From NCBI RefSeq assembly GCF_021044625.1, contig NZ_CP087999.1, positions 3,803,001 through 3,867,000 of the forward strand: a stretch of 64,000 nucleotides of DNA, read 5' to 3'. This document shows, in pieces, positions 1 through 9,475 of this stretch. Within the stretch, counting starts at the first letter, position 1. Every line of letters begins with the position of its first letter. This DNA is from Geomonas sp. RF6 (GTDB lineage Bacteria > Desulfobacterota > Desulfuromonadia > Geobacterales > Geobacteraceae). Under the pieces are notes generated by a model, which saw only the letters and a list, made by a program, of their open reading frames with translations, made no database searches and had not been told where the DNA came from. The position numbers and the translations under genes are program-made.

Positions 1-1
1 T

Positions 2-2596
2 CGGGAGATAGCTGCTCTCGTCGACCTCCCGGCGATGACTGATCCTACTGTAACGACAGTCATGGAGATCCTCGCCGAGCTGTACCTGCCTGCCTACTGG
101 ATTGACCTCAATCTGCAGTTGCTGGTCACCTGCCGCATGGTCAACCTGAGCCTCGAGTATGGCAACTCCGATTCGTCACCGATGGGGTACGCCGCGTTAG
201 GGAGGTTGCTGGGACCGAAGTTCGGCCGGCACCTTGACGGGTACCACTTCGGCAAGGCCGGATACGACCTGGTGGAAAAACGGAAGCTTGTCGCTCTCAA
301 GGCGCGGGTCAGCGATCTCTTCGGCATAAGCACCTCTTTTTGGGTGGTGCATCTCAGGCAGGGGCTGGAGTACGCCCGCATCAGCTTGAAGGCGGGGAAC
401 GAGGTGGGGGATCTTCCCTATGCTTGTTACGCCTGCATGCACATAGTCACCTACAGGATCGCCCTTGCTGCACCACTCCAGGATGTCTATGCGGAGTCGC
501 AGACCCTGCTGGAATTTGTCAGCGCTGCGAATTACGAAGAGGTGGCGGACATAATCAGGTCGCTGCAACGCTTTATCGGGACGATCCGGGCAGAGGTGCC
601 AGGGCCCGCTCTTTGGAGTGAGGAAGTCGCAGATGACGACCGGTTTGGGGAGCATATCAGGCAGAATCGCTCCGCATTAGTGGTGGATTGGTACCTCGTG
701 GCAAAACTGCAGGCATGCGTTCTCATGGGGAAGCATGGCCAGGCGGTGAACGTTCTCGAGGAACTCGCATCATTGGTCTCCAGCTTCATGACCCAGCTCA
801 ACTACACCGACTACGTCTACTACTCTGCACTGGCGCTGGCAGGTCACCTCCCCGAGGCGCCCCCATCGACCCGGAGCGATTACCTCTCTCGCCTTGCCCT
901 TCACCTGGAGACATTGGCGGGGTGGACGCTTCACGGGCCGGACAACTTTAGGCATCGTGAGCTCCTGGTCCGGGCGGAACTGTATAGGTTGCAGGACCGC
1001 CCTGACGAAGCGGGGCCCTTATACGACGAAGCCATAGCCGCCGCACGCAAGCAGGGATTTCTGCAGCACGAAGGGCTCGCCCAGGAGCTCGCCGGCCGCT
1101 TCCACGTCTCTCGCAACGAGAAGGAGAGTGCGCGCAGGTACCTCTTTGGAGCGAGGTATGCTTTTGCGCGTTGGGGTGCGACTGCAAAGGTCGCTGCGCT
1201 GAACGCTGAGTTTCCGGCACTTTTGCGTGAGGAAAGGCAAGGAGGGGCGGTGACTCCGGAACAGCTCGATCTCTTGGCCGTCGTGAAGGCTTCACAGGCT
1301 ATTTCTCAGCAGATGGAGTTGTCGCAAGTCGTCGACACCCTTCTTCGGGTGGTAATGGAGCACAGCGGCGCTGACCGCAGCGTCCTTCTCATGATGCATG
1401 AGGGCGAGGCAGTTGCCGTTGCGAAAGCTGGTGTAGAGAGGGGGGGGGAGGTGGCGGTCCTTCAGCGGACATCGGGGAATGAACGGGCGGAAACGCCCTC
1501 CCAGGTGGTTAACTTTGTAAAGCGTGTGGGGGAACCGGTTCTCCTCGATGATGCAAGGACCCCCTCTCCCTACATGACTGATCCATACTTCGGTGACCAT
1601 CACCCCTTGTCCGTGGCGTGCCTGCCTATTGTGCGACAGAGGACTGTTGCGGGAATTATCTACCTGGAGAACCATCTGGTCGTGGGCACCTTCACCAGGA
1701 GCCGCCTCTCCCTTCTCGAGGTTCTCGCGGCCCAGGCCGCCATCTCACTGCAAAACGCGCATCTTTTCAGCGAGTTGCTTAAGGCCAAGGATGAACTGGA
1801 GGACCGGGTAAAAGAGCGAACGGCGGATCTTTCCGCAGCACTCCAAGAGCTTCAGACGGAGACCGAGAAGCGGATACGCGCGGTGGAAGAGGTCCGCGAA
1901 AAGGAGCAGATGCTCATACAACAAAGTCGTCAGGTTGCCATGGGAGATATGCTGGTGAACATTTCGCACCACTGGCGTCAGCCCTTGAACGTGGTAAGCG
2001 CCCTTGTGCAGGAACTCGGGTTTACCCACCAGCTAGGCGAGCTCACAGAAGAGGTCATGGAGCAAAACGTCGCGCAGGTTCAGGATATCATCGGTCAGTT
2101 GTCCCAGACTATCAGCGACTTTGACGAGCTTCTGACGCCGCAAAAGGAGAAGACGTACTTTGATGTCAACAGCATCATAGGGAGAACCGTGGCGTTGGTG
2201 GAGGAGAGTTTCAAGAACCACATGATTGCCATTGAGCAGGACCTTCATGGAACGTTCCAGGCGTTAGGCTCGCCCAACGACTTCAGTCAGGTCATACTGA
2301 ACCTTTTGGCAAACGCCCGCGACGCGTTCTTGGAGCGCAATATAGCTGAACGCCTCATTCGGATCGACTCCCGCGCGGAAGGTTCAACGATCATCGTGAC
2401 GGTCACCGACACCGCCGGGGGGATAGCCGAGGACATCATCGGACAAATCTTCGACCCCTACTTCACCACCAAGGAGCTAGGCAAGGGCTCCGGCATCGGG
2501 CTGTTCCTTTCCAAGATAATCATCGAGAAGAATATGGCAGGGCGTTTGACGGTGCATAACGTTGAAGGAGGAGCGCGATTCACCATAATGGTGTAA
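2..2596 (+). CDS. Sensor histidine kinase, C-terminal part (GAF + HisKA-like + HATPase), 5' end outside window
   Basis: The reading frame is open from the window edge, so the N-terminus is missing. The visible part matches the C-terminal two thirds of large multi-domain kinases (Ser/Thr kinase, AAA ATPase, TPR-like region, GAF, histidine kinase). Counting from the first ATG at 35: about residues 1-410 form the helical ATPase-associated region (CRMVNLSLEYGNSD is typical), 420-580 a GAF domain, and 590-640 a coiled coil. The H-box ISHHWRQPLN has the likely phospho-accepting His near 645. The ATPase N-box NLLANARDAF and G-boxes DTAGGI and GKGSGIGLFLS close the protein. It should autophosphorylate on histidine; signal and partner regulator are unknown. 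No receiver domain is seen. Confidence 0.88.
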   Translation, partial: REIAALVDLPAMTDPTVTTVMEILAELYLPAYWIDLNLQLLVTCRMVNLSLEYGNSDSSPMGYAALGRLLGPKFGRHLDGYHFGKAGYDLVEKRKLVALKARVSDLFGISTSFWVVHLRQGLEYARISLKAGNEVGDLPYACYACMHIVTYRIALAAPLQDVYAESQTLLEFVSAANYEEVADIIRSLQRFIGTIRAEVPGPALWSEEVADDDRFGEHIRQNRSALVVDWYLVAKLQACVLMGKHGQAVNVLEELASLVSSFMTQLNYTDYVYYSALALAGHLPEAPPSTRSDYLSRLALHLETLAGWTLHGPDNFRHRELLVRAELYRLQDRPDEAGPLYDEAIAAARKQGFLQHEGLAQELAGRFHVSRNEKESARRYLFGARYAFARWGATAKVAALNAEFPALLREERQGGAVTPEQLDLLAVVKASQAISQQMELSQVVDTLLRVVMEHSGADRSVLLMMHEGEAVAVAKAGVERGGEVAVLQRTSGNERAETPSQVVNFVKRVGEPVLLDDARTPSPYMTDPYFGDHHPLSVACLPIVRQRTVAGIIYLENHLVVGTFTRSRLSLLEVLAAQAAISLQNAHLFSELLKAKDELEDRVKERTADLSAALQELQTETEKRIRAVEEVREKEQMLIQQSRQVAMGDMLVNISHHWRQPLNVVSALVQELGFTHQLGELTEEVMEQNVAQVQDIIGQLSQTISDFDELLTPQKEKTYFDVNSIIGRTVALVEESFKNHMIAIEQDLHGTFQALGSPNDFSQVILNLLANARDAFLERNIAERLIRIDSRAEGSTIIVTVTDTAGGIAEDIIGQIFDPYFTTKELGKGSGIGLFLSKIIIEKNMAGRLTVHNVEGGARFTIMV

Positions 2597-2869
2597 TGCG
2601 GAGGCGAGGACGCTCCGAGCTTTTGCCGACCTCAGCCGTTGTGCATACAGAGGACGCGGTGCTTGCTGACCCTGGGCCCGTTACTCCCAATTCGCAAACC
2701 GATTTTTTTTCCATTTCTGCTTAAGAGGGAGCCGGGGATCGTACTGCTGCTGGAGACACGGCTGCGGGTTGTGGCGGAGCGGTGCGTGATCAGGGGCTGG
2801 GCGATCGAGCAAGGAACTCCTGCGACAGCATTTGCCCGTACACCAGCGAACCCGTAAACCCGCATCTGA

Positions 2870-3455
2870 CGAGGGAGGTAAAGTGGGACGCCCAAGGTAA
2901 AGTGGGACGCCCACAAAGTAAAGTGGGACGCCCATAAAGTAAAGTAAAGTGGGACGCCCATAAGTTAATAAGTTTCTGCTGTAAAGTGGGACGCCCATAA
3001 GTTAATAAGTTTCTGCTGCGGAAACTAATATTCTTATGGGCGTCCCTCTGTCTCCCTGCGGAAACTAATATTCTTATGGGCGTCCCTCTGTCTCCCCAGA
3101 AAATGGCGTCTTTGCCATCGAAACCAAGGGGCGGGCTAAGCTCGACAGGGGGAGGGGGCAGGAAGATGTCCGGGTCGTAAAAGAAGAGGGGGACGCCCAT
3201 AAATTTATAAGTTGGGGGGTCGCCGAAACTTATAAACTTATGGGCGTCCCCTCCGCAGCCTGGGAAAGGGTGACCGACCAGGTGGCGGGGGTGAAGTAGG
3301 CGATGAGGGTGCGGTTCTTGTTGTAAGGGGAGTCCACCGTATAGGAGGTGCTGGGGGGGTAAAGTGGGACGCCCATAAGTTGATAAGTTTCTGATGCGGA
3401 AACTGATATTCTTATGGGCGTCCCTCTGTATCCCCTGGGCGTCCCTCTGTCTCCC
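2870..3455. repeat. Dense REP-like cluster, 12 copies of GGGACGCCCA in both orientations
   Basis: The 936-bp gap 2597-3532 contains no convincing intact gene. It holds about seven forward GGGACGCCCA cores (near 2885, 2903, 2924, 2950, 2988, 3190, 3366) and five reverse TGGGCGTCCC cores (near 3037, 3077, 3241, 3415, 3437). Several forward and reverse copies face each other across TAAGTTAATAAGTTTC / GAAACTAATATTCTTA arms, forming long imperfect hairpins. Some units are tandemly duplicated. The form fits REP/BIME elements of the kind mobilised by RAYT (Y1 tyrosine) transposases; no such transposase gene is in the window. Confidence 0.85.
3095..3360 (-). pseudogene. Possible coding remnants split by REP insertions
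   Basis: On the minus strand two stretches between the repeats read like protein. One (about 3255-3357) contains YTVDSPYNKNRTLIAYF and continues into a tryptophan-containing segment. The other (about 3100-3185) contains LFFYDPDIFLPPPPVELS. Both run out of frame or stop inside repeat sequence. They could be pieces of one former surface or secreted protein gene broken up by palindromic repeats. This is inferred from residue composition only; no family was recognised. Confidence 0.25.
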
Positions 3456-3532
3456 CCGGTTCTGCAGACCTAGCCAATTCAGGATGAAAACGAGCGGCTG
3501 ACTCTTTCCGGCCCCCGTTCCCGGAGGCATCA

Positions 3533-6500
3533 ATGACAGGCCAAACCGAGCAGTCACCCCTCCCGGTTGCACCGCGCCGGGTTTTTCTGTCCTATGCGCG
3601 CGCCGACGGCCGCGACTTCGCGAAAGACCTCCATGAACGCCTCGAGAAGTTGGGGCACGTGGTGTGGCGGGACACGGTGGACATGGCAGGCGGACAGGAC
3701 TGGTGGGTGCAGATAGAGGACCGCATCAGGCAGGCGGACACGGCCGTGCTGGTGGTGACCCCTGCCGCCATGAAGTCTCCGGTGGTTCATCGCGAGTGGC
3801 TGCACGCCCGCCGCATCGGCACACCCTGCTTTCCCGTCACCGCCGACGCTGAGGTATTCAAGTCGGCGCCCCGATGGCTGGGGCAGGTGGACGTATTCGT
3901 CCTGGCGCCGGGGCATCCGGACCTCGCCACCACCTGGCTGCGCTTCGCGGACCAGATCCAGAGCCCCCCGCCCATCCGCCCCGTCCCCTTCATGGTCCCC
4001 GGCCTGCCTCCGGAGTTCGTCCCTCGCGACCGCCCCAGGGGCTCGTTGGTGCGGTCGTTCCTCGATGACCAAGGGGAAGAGCCGGCGTTTGCGACCGCAA
4101 TCGTGGAGGGGCCGCCCGGTTTCGGGAAGACGGTCCTGGCGCAGGAGGTCTGCCACGACCAGAAGATCGTGGAAGCCTTCACCGGCGGGATACTGTGGGT
4201 GAGCCTCGGGGAGCACGGGCAGGGGGCGCTTTCCGGCATGAACGCCTTGGTGAGCGCACTCAGCGGAGCGCCGGTGGCCTTCAACACTCCCGAGGAGGGG
4301 GAACCGAGGCTGACCGGACTTCTCGCGGCGCGCGACTGTCTTCTCGTGCTGGACGACGTGTGGGACGCAGCCCACGCCGCGCCGTTTCTCGCCTCGATGC
4401 ACGTCGCCCGTCTCATCACCACCCGCAGTGCCGACGCGGTGGCTGTTAAGGATGCCTCCGTATGCTTCCTGGACGAGATGGAACCGGAGGAAGCCGCCCA
4501 CACCCTATTCAACTTCCTGCCGTCGAAGGACCTCGACGCCGACGGTGAAACGGTCCGATCCTCCCTCGCCGTCCTCGCCGGCAGACTAGGTGAGTGGCCG
4601 CTCCTTCTCGGTATCTTCGGCGGCACGCTGCGGACGGAGATCGAGGTGCGCCGCCGAAGCTTCCTCGCCGCCGTAAAATGGCTTCAGGAAGGGCTGGAGG
4701 AGGTGGGACTCACCGCCTTCGACCGTCGCAGTTCCGAGGACCGCAGCGCCGCCCTCGGCAAAAGCGTGGAACTGAGCTTGAGGCCGTACACGGAAGTTGA
4801 ACGCCGGCGGCTCTTCGAACTGGCGGTCTTCCCTCCCGGGGAGCGGATCCCCGAGGAGGTGGCCCTGCGGCTGTGGTCGGCCACCTCTTCGATGAAGCAC
4901 TTCGCGGGGCAGCGCCTGCTGCTGGAATTCGGAGGGACTTTCTTCCGCTTCGCCGCGGAAGGGAAGAGCGACTCCCTCGCCCTCCGCTTCCACGATGCGC
5001 TGCGGGAGTACCTGGCGGCACAGCTGTCGGCATCGTGCGTGAAGGAGGTGCACCGCCTGCTCGTCGGCTCCTATCTCCCGCCGGGCGCGACTCCCGACGG
5101 CGTGGCGGATGACGGCTACCTCTACGACCACCTCGCCTACCACCTGCGATCCGGCGGGGACGGCCAGGCGCTCCACGCCCTCTTCAAGGATCCGCGCTGG
5201 TTTCTCGCGAGATTTTCCCAGCGTTCCGGTACCTACGACGGCCTCCTCGCCGACGTGAAAGAGGCCTCCGATGCAGCCTTCGATGCCGCCGGAGCCTGGA
5301 TCGCGGCCGGCGACCCACCAGGCGCGGTCGTCGAGCTCGCGCGCTACCGTCTGATGCGCTCCACGGTATATGGGCTCGCCAATCGACTACCTACCGAACT
5401 CGCCATGCGGGCAGTCGAACTCGGGCTTCGCACTCCGCTGCAACTCGTCAGCATCGCCGCATCCGTGCCCGACCCGTCCGATCGCGTGCGCATGCTTCAG
5501 CGTCTCCTGGACATGGGATCGGGGCTGGCGAACTACCGAAAGGACGTTGAGAGATTGGCAGTACAAACGGCTCTGGAATGGCGGGAACCGTCGGTTTATG
5601 CACTGGCCGAGCTGGCCGACCGTCTTCAGGGCGCGCAGCGGGACGCCGTGCTGCGGCAGGCGCTAAAAGCCGCCAGAGACAACGTGGCGACCTTTGCCGC
5701 CCTTTCGCGCGACCAAGAGTCGCTGGGCATCCGTGACTCCTACTCTTCGGAGCGGGAGCTCGCGCACGCTCTCGCCGCATTGGCGGGACGATTGGCCTGC
5801 GAGGACCGCAAGGCGGTCACCGCGGAGGGCCTCGGCATCGCCCGGGGCATGACGGATGTCAAGGAGCGTGCACACGCGTTGGCTGCGTGGATGAAAGTAA
5901 CTGAAGGGGATGCCGGCCGCACCTGCTACCTCGAGGCGCTCAAGGCCGCGAGAGAGGTCGAAAACCAGCAGGAAAGACTCTTTGCCCTCTCCGCCATCTC
6001 CCTCCATGCCGGTGCCGACGACAGGCGCGAGCTTCTCGACCACATCTGGAAAGAAGCGGCGTCCATAAGCGACGAACCATGGCGCGCTTTCTGCCTGGTG
6101 GGGGCCGTAGCGCAGTTCGATGACGATCGGCGCCGGCAATGCGTGGAACTCGCGCTGCGCTGCGTGGCGATCGAGCGCGAGAATCAGGCTGAGGCATGGG
6201 CGACAGGCCACGTGCTGATCCCGAAGGTACAGCCTCTGCTCGCACTGCTGGTTCCTTCACTTTTTCCTGGTGAGTTATCGGAGCTCAGGGCGGTCATCGA
6301 GAAGAGTCGCCCTAGCCAACTCTCCGTACGGATGGTCCTGCTTGAACTGGGTCTTCCCCTGACGGACCGTGATGTCGAGGCGCTCTTCGAGGAGATACTG
6401 GAACGTCGCCGTCTTCATTACGGCAATGAACGGTGGCCTTCCGAATTTGCCAAGCTTGCGCCGCACCTACCAGAAGCCATTGTCACGAGAGCTCTCGATC

Positions 6501-7549
6501 ATGCAAAAGAGATCTCAAACGAGGAGTCGTGGGCGCTCGCCGATCTTCAGTCGATCGGCGGCAGCGAAGGGGGGGCAGACACTTTCCCCGGTGCCACGGA
6601 TCATGGAGACTCCGGTATGGGGAGCAGCTGGCTGCTGAAAACGGGCGCGCCGCCCATGGACGCTGAACAGCTTTCCCTGGAACTCCAAAGGGTCGAGCAA
6701 CTTCCGAGCGAGAGAGAAAAGACCCATGCCCTCCTACCGCTCATCTCGCAACTCCCGGTTGCCAACCTGCACGAGCCGTGGCGCATCGCCGCCGGCATTC
6801 ACGACGGCTGGTACAGGTCGCAACCTCTCGCCGCGCTTTCGCTGCGCCTTGCCGGCGGGGAGCGCGACCGGGCGGCGAGCGAGGCCGTCGCGGCTCTTCT
6901 CGAGCCTGGTCCGGCGAATGCAGACCGCCGCGCCTGTATCATCGAGCAACTTGTTCCCGTTCTGACCTTGTCACTCGTGACCCGGCTGTTACACGGCGTA
7001 GCGGCTTTCGAAGAATGGGGGCGCATCCGTGCCCTGAAGGCGTTCTTTCCGCTGGTGCAGTCCGATAACCTCGAGGATGCGCTCGCCGCGGTGCGGGGTG
7101 TCACCAACGACAGCACCAAGGCTGAGTTGCTGCAGTTGCTGGTGCGCCCTTTCGGTGAAGACGAGATGCTGAAAATCGCGGAGGCAGCCGAGGAGATCGC
7201 CGACGAGTCTTGCCGCGTGCCCCTGCTGGAGCTAATCTCCGGGCACGTCTTCGGCCGCGCCCACGACACGGCCTGGGCTGCGGCCAAACGGCTGTCGCTG
7301 TCCCGGGACCGGGCAAAGGTCATGGCGCGGTTGTTGCCCGCCGCCGCTTCGAAGAAGGAAGCGCTTTTGGCGCTCGTGCGGGGAGAGTTGGCGGATGCCC
7401 TGCATCACGGACCTCAAGAGTCGCGCGCTCAGGTTCTTTCCTTCCTGGCGGACCGGCACCTCTTCGCCGGTCCAGTGCTTGACGCCGTGACGGTGGAGGG
7501 TGTCATCCAGGCGGCCAACGAAATTTGCAGCGAATGGCCGTGGCAATAG
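3533..7549 (+). CDS. TIR-NB-ARC (STAND) protein, probable NLR-like immune sensor
   Basis: 1338 aa. Residues 14-100 are a TIR domain (RVFLSYARADGRDF; Glu88 in HREWL sits where TIR NADases carry their catalytic Glu). Residues 165-320 form an NB-ARC NTPase with P-loop GPPGFGKT (193-200), Walker B LLVLDDVW (270-277) and sensor LITTR (294-298). A winged-helix region follows, and then about 750 residues of helical-repeat sequence, the usual place for ligand sensing. In characterised bacterial TIR-STAND proteins, ligand binding drives oligomerisation and TIR domains deplete NAD+; that role is inferred here. It is a single gene with no partner, standing between repeat-rich gaps outside the tRNA-borne elements. 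The ATG at 3533 is the first start in a continuous frame. Confidence 0.88.
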   Translation: MTGQTEQSPLPVAPRRVFLSYARADGRDFAKDLHERLEKLGHVVWRDTVDMAGGQDWWVQIEDRIRQADTAVLVVTPAAMKSPVVHREWLHARRIGTPCFPVTADAEVFKSAPRWLGQVDVFVLAPGHPDLATTWLRFADQIQSPPPIRPVPFMVPGLPPEFVPRDRPRGSLVRSFLDDQGEEPAFATAIVEGPPGFGKTVLAQEVCHDQKIVEAFTGGILWVSLGEHGQGALSGMNALVSALSGAPVAFNTPEEGEPRLTGLLAARDCLLVLDDVWDAAHAAPFLASMHVARLITTRSADAVAVKDASVCFLDEMEPEEAAHTLFNFLPSKDLDADGETVRSSLAVLAGRLGEWPLLLGIFGGTLRTEIEVRRRSFLAAVKWLQEGLEEVGLTAFDRRSSEDRSAALGKSVELSLRPYTEVERRRLFELAVFPPGERIPEEVALRLWSATSSMKHFAGQRLLLEFGGTFFRFAAEGKSDSLALRFHDALREYLAAQLSASCVKEVHRLLVGSYLPPGATPDGVADDGYLYDHLAYHLRSGGDGQALHALFKDPRWFLARFSQRSGTYDGLLADVKEASDAAFDAAGAWIAAGDPPGAVVELARYRLMRSTVYGLANRLPTELAMRAVELGLRTPLQLVSIAASVPDPSDRVRMLQRLLDMGSGLANYRKDVERLAVQTALEWREPSVYALAELADRLQGAQRDAVLRQALKAARDNVATFAALSRDQESLGIRDSYSSERELAHALAALAGRLACEDRKAVTAEGLGIARGMTDVKERAHALAAWMKVTEGDAGRTCYLEALKAAREVENQQERLFALSAISLHAGADDRRELLDHIWKEAASISDEPWRAFCLVGAVAQFDDDRRRQCVELALRCVAIERENQAEAWATGHVLIPKVQPLLALLVPSLFPGELSELRAVIEKSRPSQLSVRMVLLELGLPLTDRDVEALFEEILERRRLHYGNERWPSEFAKLAPHLPEAIVTRALDHAKEISNEESWALADLQSIGGSEGGADTFPGATDHGDSGMGSSWLLKTGAPPMDAEQLSLELQRVEQLPSEREKTHALLPLISQLPVANLHEPWRIAAGIHDGWYRSQPLAALSLRLAGGERDRAASEAVAALLEPGPANADRRACIIEQLVPVLTLSLVTRLLHGVAAFEEWGRIRALKAFFPLVQSDNLEDALAAVRGVTNDSTKAELLQLLVRPFGEDEMLKIAEAAEEIADESCRVPLLELISGHVFGRAHDTAWAAAKRLSLSRDRAKVMARLLPAAASKKEALLALVRGELADALHHGPQESRAQVLSFLADRHLFAGPVLDAVTVEGVIQAANEICSEWPWQ

Positions 7550-7934
7550 AGGAGTCATGAGGCTGAGCCGGCGCCGTGAGTGCTGCGTGACATCTTCACG
7601 GCGGGATGGAGAAGGGGAAAGCTTTCGTGGCAAGGAGGGGACCCAGAGCCGGACATTGCTGCCTCGTGTTTCTCTCCTCTGGCAGCGACTCCGCGAATGC
7701 ATGTCTCGATGGCGGAAAAGAGCCTGGGAAACTCTATGGGCGCCGGGATGGCGAAGAGGGAGGGGTCAAGGCTCCACAATTCACGAAGTGCGTGGAATGT
7801 GGAGCCCCGACCCCTTCTATTTCCGACCCCTTCTATTTCCACAGAGATGCGGCGTATTCCGCGGACACTGTACAGATTTACAAGGGGGAGGCGAAGCGAA
7901 TGGGTGGCGGGACGGGGATGGTGATGCAGAAACG
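7550..7934. repeat. Gene-free gap with an inverted repeat and a 16-bp tandem duplication
   Basis: No supported gene between the TIR-STAND stop and the tRNA-Val terminator. An imperfect hairpin pairs GGCTCCACA (7770-7778) with TGTGGAGCC (7798-7806). Right after it GACCCCTTCTATTTCC occurs twice in tandem (7809-7824 and 7825-7840). This looks like another dispersed palindromic repeat. Confidence 0.6.
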
Positions 7935-7958
7935 AAAAAAGCGCCTTTCGGCGCTTTT
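7935..7958 (-). terminator. Rho-independent terminator of tRNA-Val
   Basis: On the minus strand AGCGCC-GAAA-GGCGCT is followed by a run of T, 10 bases past the tRNA CCA end. Confidence 0.85.
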
Positions 7959-7968
7959 GCTGTTTTCA

Positions 7969-8043
7969 TGGTGGGCGATACTGGGATCGAACCAGTGACT
8001 TCTACCGTGTGAAGGTAGCACTCTCCCGCTGAGTTAATCGCCC
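7969..8043 (-). tRNA. tRNA-Val (anticodon CAC)
   Basis: 75 nt including encoded CCA. The acceptor stem GGGCGAT/ATCGCCC, anticodon stem CTACC/GGTAG with loop TTCACAC (anticodon CAC) and T arm ACTGG-TTCGATC-CCAGT all pair. It reads GTG codons. Confidence 0.97.
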
Positions 8044-8055
8044 ATGTGGTCAACT

Positions 8056-8084
8056 TAAATAACAGATGCCCCTTTGGTTGTCAA
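8056..8084 (-). promoter_or_regulatory. Sigma70-type promoter of tRNA-Val
   Basis: On the minus strand TTGACA (8084-8079) and TATTTA (8061-8056) are separated by 17 bp, about 12 bases before the tRNA 5' end. Confidence 0.8.
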
Positions 8085-8152
8085 CGTTAATTTTCCCCGC
8101 AGGGAGACGAGTCGGTCTCTCCCCCCGTAACTTCCGCAAGTTGCGATTCGCC

Positions 8153-8182
8153 TTGACTCCTTTCGTTAGCTGTTGCTATATT
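8153..8182 (+). promoter_or_regulatory. Sigma70-type promoter of the B12/acyl-CoA operon
   Basis: TTGACT (8153-8158), 18-bp spacer, TATATT (8177-8182). The predicted transcript would start about 12 nt before the first start codon (8202), with GGAGG at about 8191 as ribosome binding site, so the leader is very short. Confidence 0.65.
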
Positions 8183-8201
8183 CGGCCCGGCCGGAGGTTG
8201 T

Positions 8202-8948
8202 ATGTATACAGAAAACGACATGCTGGAGTTGGTACTGGAAGAGGGGATTGTCACCCTTTCTCTTAAGGAGTGTCCTCTCAACGTCGACCTGCTGCGCGTA
8301 CTCGGCGATACCTTTGCGCGCCTCGCGGGCGATCGTGACGTCGCCGGTATCCTTATAACAAGTTTCGGGCCGGAGGCGGATGCGCCGCACTCTCTTGCGC
8401 CGTCTGCGTATGCCCAGCTTGGACAGCAGGTGATGTTTGCGCTGGAAGGGGTGGGGAAGCCGGTCATTGCTGCGGCTTCCGGGCCGACTGTCGGCGCTGC
8501 TTTTGAGCTTGCCCTGGCCTGCGACTTCATTGTGGCTTCGCCGTCGGCTAGCTTCGGCTTTCCCGGCATCCTGCGGGGGGAGCTACCCTGCTTCGGCGGG
8601 ACGCAGAGGCTCACCAAGGCGGTCGGAAAGGCGCGTGCCAAGGAGATGCTCTTTACAGGAGCCGCGATCGGCGTGGACGAGGGGCTGGCGCACGGACTGG
8701 TGAACAGGATCTATCCGGATGATGAAGTAATCTCCGCCGCGCGCGGATTGTTGGCGACTATCTGTAATCAGGGGACGCTGGCGATCAGGATGGCGAAGGA
8801 GATCGTGGATGCGGGGCACGGCCTCGACCTCAGGCGCGGCTGCTTGCTTGAGCGGGATGCATTTGCGCTCTGTTTCGCGACGGAGGACCAGAGGGAGGGG
8901 ATGGGCTCCTTCCTCGAGCGCAGGCCCGCCAATTTCAAAGGAAAATGA
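8202..8948 (+). CDS. Enoyl-CoA hydratase/isomerase (crotonase) family protein
   Basis: 248 aa, usual family length. The crotonase fold is shown by the oxyanion-hole region KPVIAAASGPTVGAAFELAL and by FGGTQRL. Of the two hydratase glutamates, the first is kept (Glu102 in AAFELAL) but the second is glycine (Gly122 in FGFPGI). Classical hydration of a trans-enoyl-CoA is therefore doubtful; an isomerase, decarboxylase or other acyl-CoA activity is more likely. It is the first gene of a five-gene run with cobalamin adenosyltransferase, a B12-binding mutase subunit and MeaB, and its TGA overlaps the next ATG. The context points to methylmalonyl-CoA or related branched acyl-CoA metabolism. The substrate cannot be told from sequence. 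Confidence 0.85.
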   Translation: MYTENDMLELVLEEGIVTLSLKECPLNVDLLRVLGDTFARLAGDRDVAGILITSFGPEADAPHSLAPSAYAQLGQQVMFALEGVGKPVIAAASGPTVGAAFELALACDFIVASPSASFGFPGILRGELPCFGGTQRLTKAVGKARAKEMLFTGAAIGVDEGLAHGLVNRIYPDDEVISAARGLLATICNQGTLAIRMAKEIVDAGHGLDLRRGCLLERDAFALCFATEDQREGMGSFLERRPANFKGK

Positions 8949-9475
8949 TGCGTCTCGAACAAGGCTACGTGCAGGTTTATACCGGCAACTGCAAGGGGAA
9001 GACGACTGCCGCCCTTGGCCTCGCGCTGCGTGCTGCCGGGCGTGAGCTCATGGTGTACATGATCCAGTTCATGAAGGGTGGCGGCCCGTACGGGGAGCAC
9101 CTCGCGGCGGAGAAGCTCGCGCCTTTCCTCACCATCGTGCAGACCGGTGGAAAAGGGTGGGTGAGGGAGAACCCGACGCAGTCGGACAGGGATCTCGCGG
9201 CGGAAGGGTTTGCGCTGGCGCGGGAGGTGGTTTTAGGCGGCGCCTATGATGTCGTTATCCTCGACGAGATAAATGGTGCGGTGTCGAAAGGGCTGGTGCC
9301 CGTGGAGGACCTGCTGCAGCTCATCGCCGAAAAGCCGAAGCATGTCGAGCTCGTGCTGACGGGGCGCAATGCCCACGAAAGGGTGATCGAGGTGGCGGAT
9401 CTTGTCACGGAGATGCGGGAGATAAAGCATTATTACAAGGCGGGCGTCAAGGCTCGGGTCGGGATTGAGATGTAG
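8945..9475 (+). CDS. cobO: Cob(I)alamin adenosyltransferase, CobA/BtuR type
   Basis: 176 aa, close to the usual length. It transfers the 5'-deoxyadenosyl group of ATP to cob(I)alamin to make adenosylcobalamin, the cofactor of methylmalonyl-CoA-type mutases. Visible motifs: the family's atypical P-loop GNCKGKTTAALGLALRA near residue 15, VILDEIN, VLTGRN and the C-terminal ADLVTEMREIKHYY. It overlaps the upstream crotonase by 4 bases (ATGA), which indicates translational coupling. Together with the mutase subunit and MeaB downstream it forms a cofactor-supply module for a B12 mutase. Confidence 0.93.
   Translation: MMRLEQGYVQVYTGNCKGKTTAALGLALRAAGRELMVYMIQFMKGGGPYGEHLAAEKLAPFLTIVQTGGKGWVRENPTQSDRDLAAEGFALAREVVLGGAYDVVILDEINGAVSKGLVPVEDLLQLIAEKPKHVELVLTGRNAHERVIEVADLVTEMREIKHYYKAGVKARVGIEM

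Noticed and set aside
2880-3450. CRISPR array in the repeat-rich gap
   Set aside because: Repeats are short, palindromic, in both orientations and irregularly spaced, with no unique spacers of constant length and no cas genes.
2790-3572. 260-codon frame on the minus strand through the palindrome cluster
   Set aside because: Most of it is translated repeat (the same GRPTL- and RDAHKNISF-type peptides recur), it has no ribosome binding site, and its start overlaps the TIR-STAND gene.
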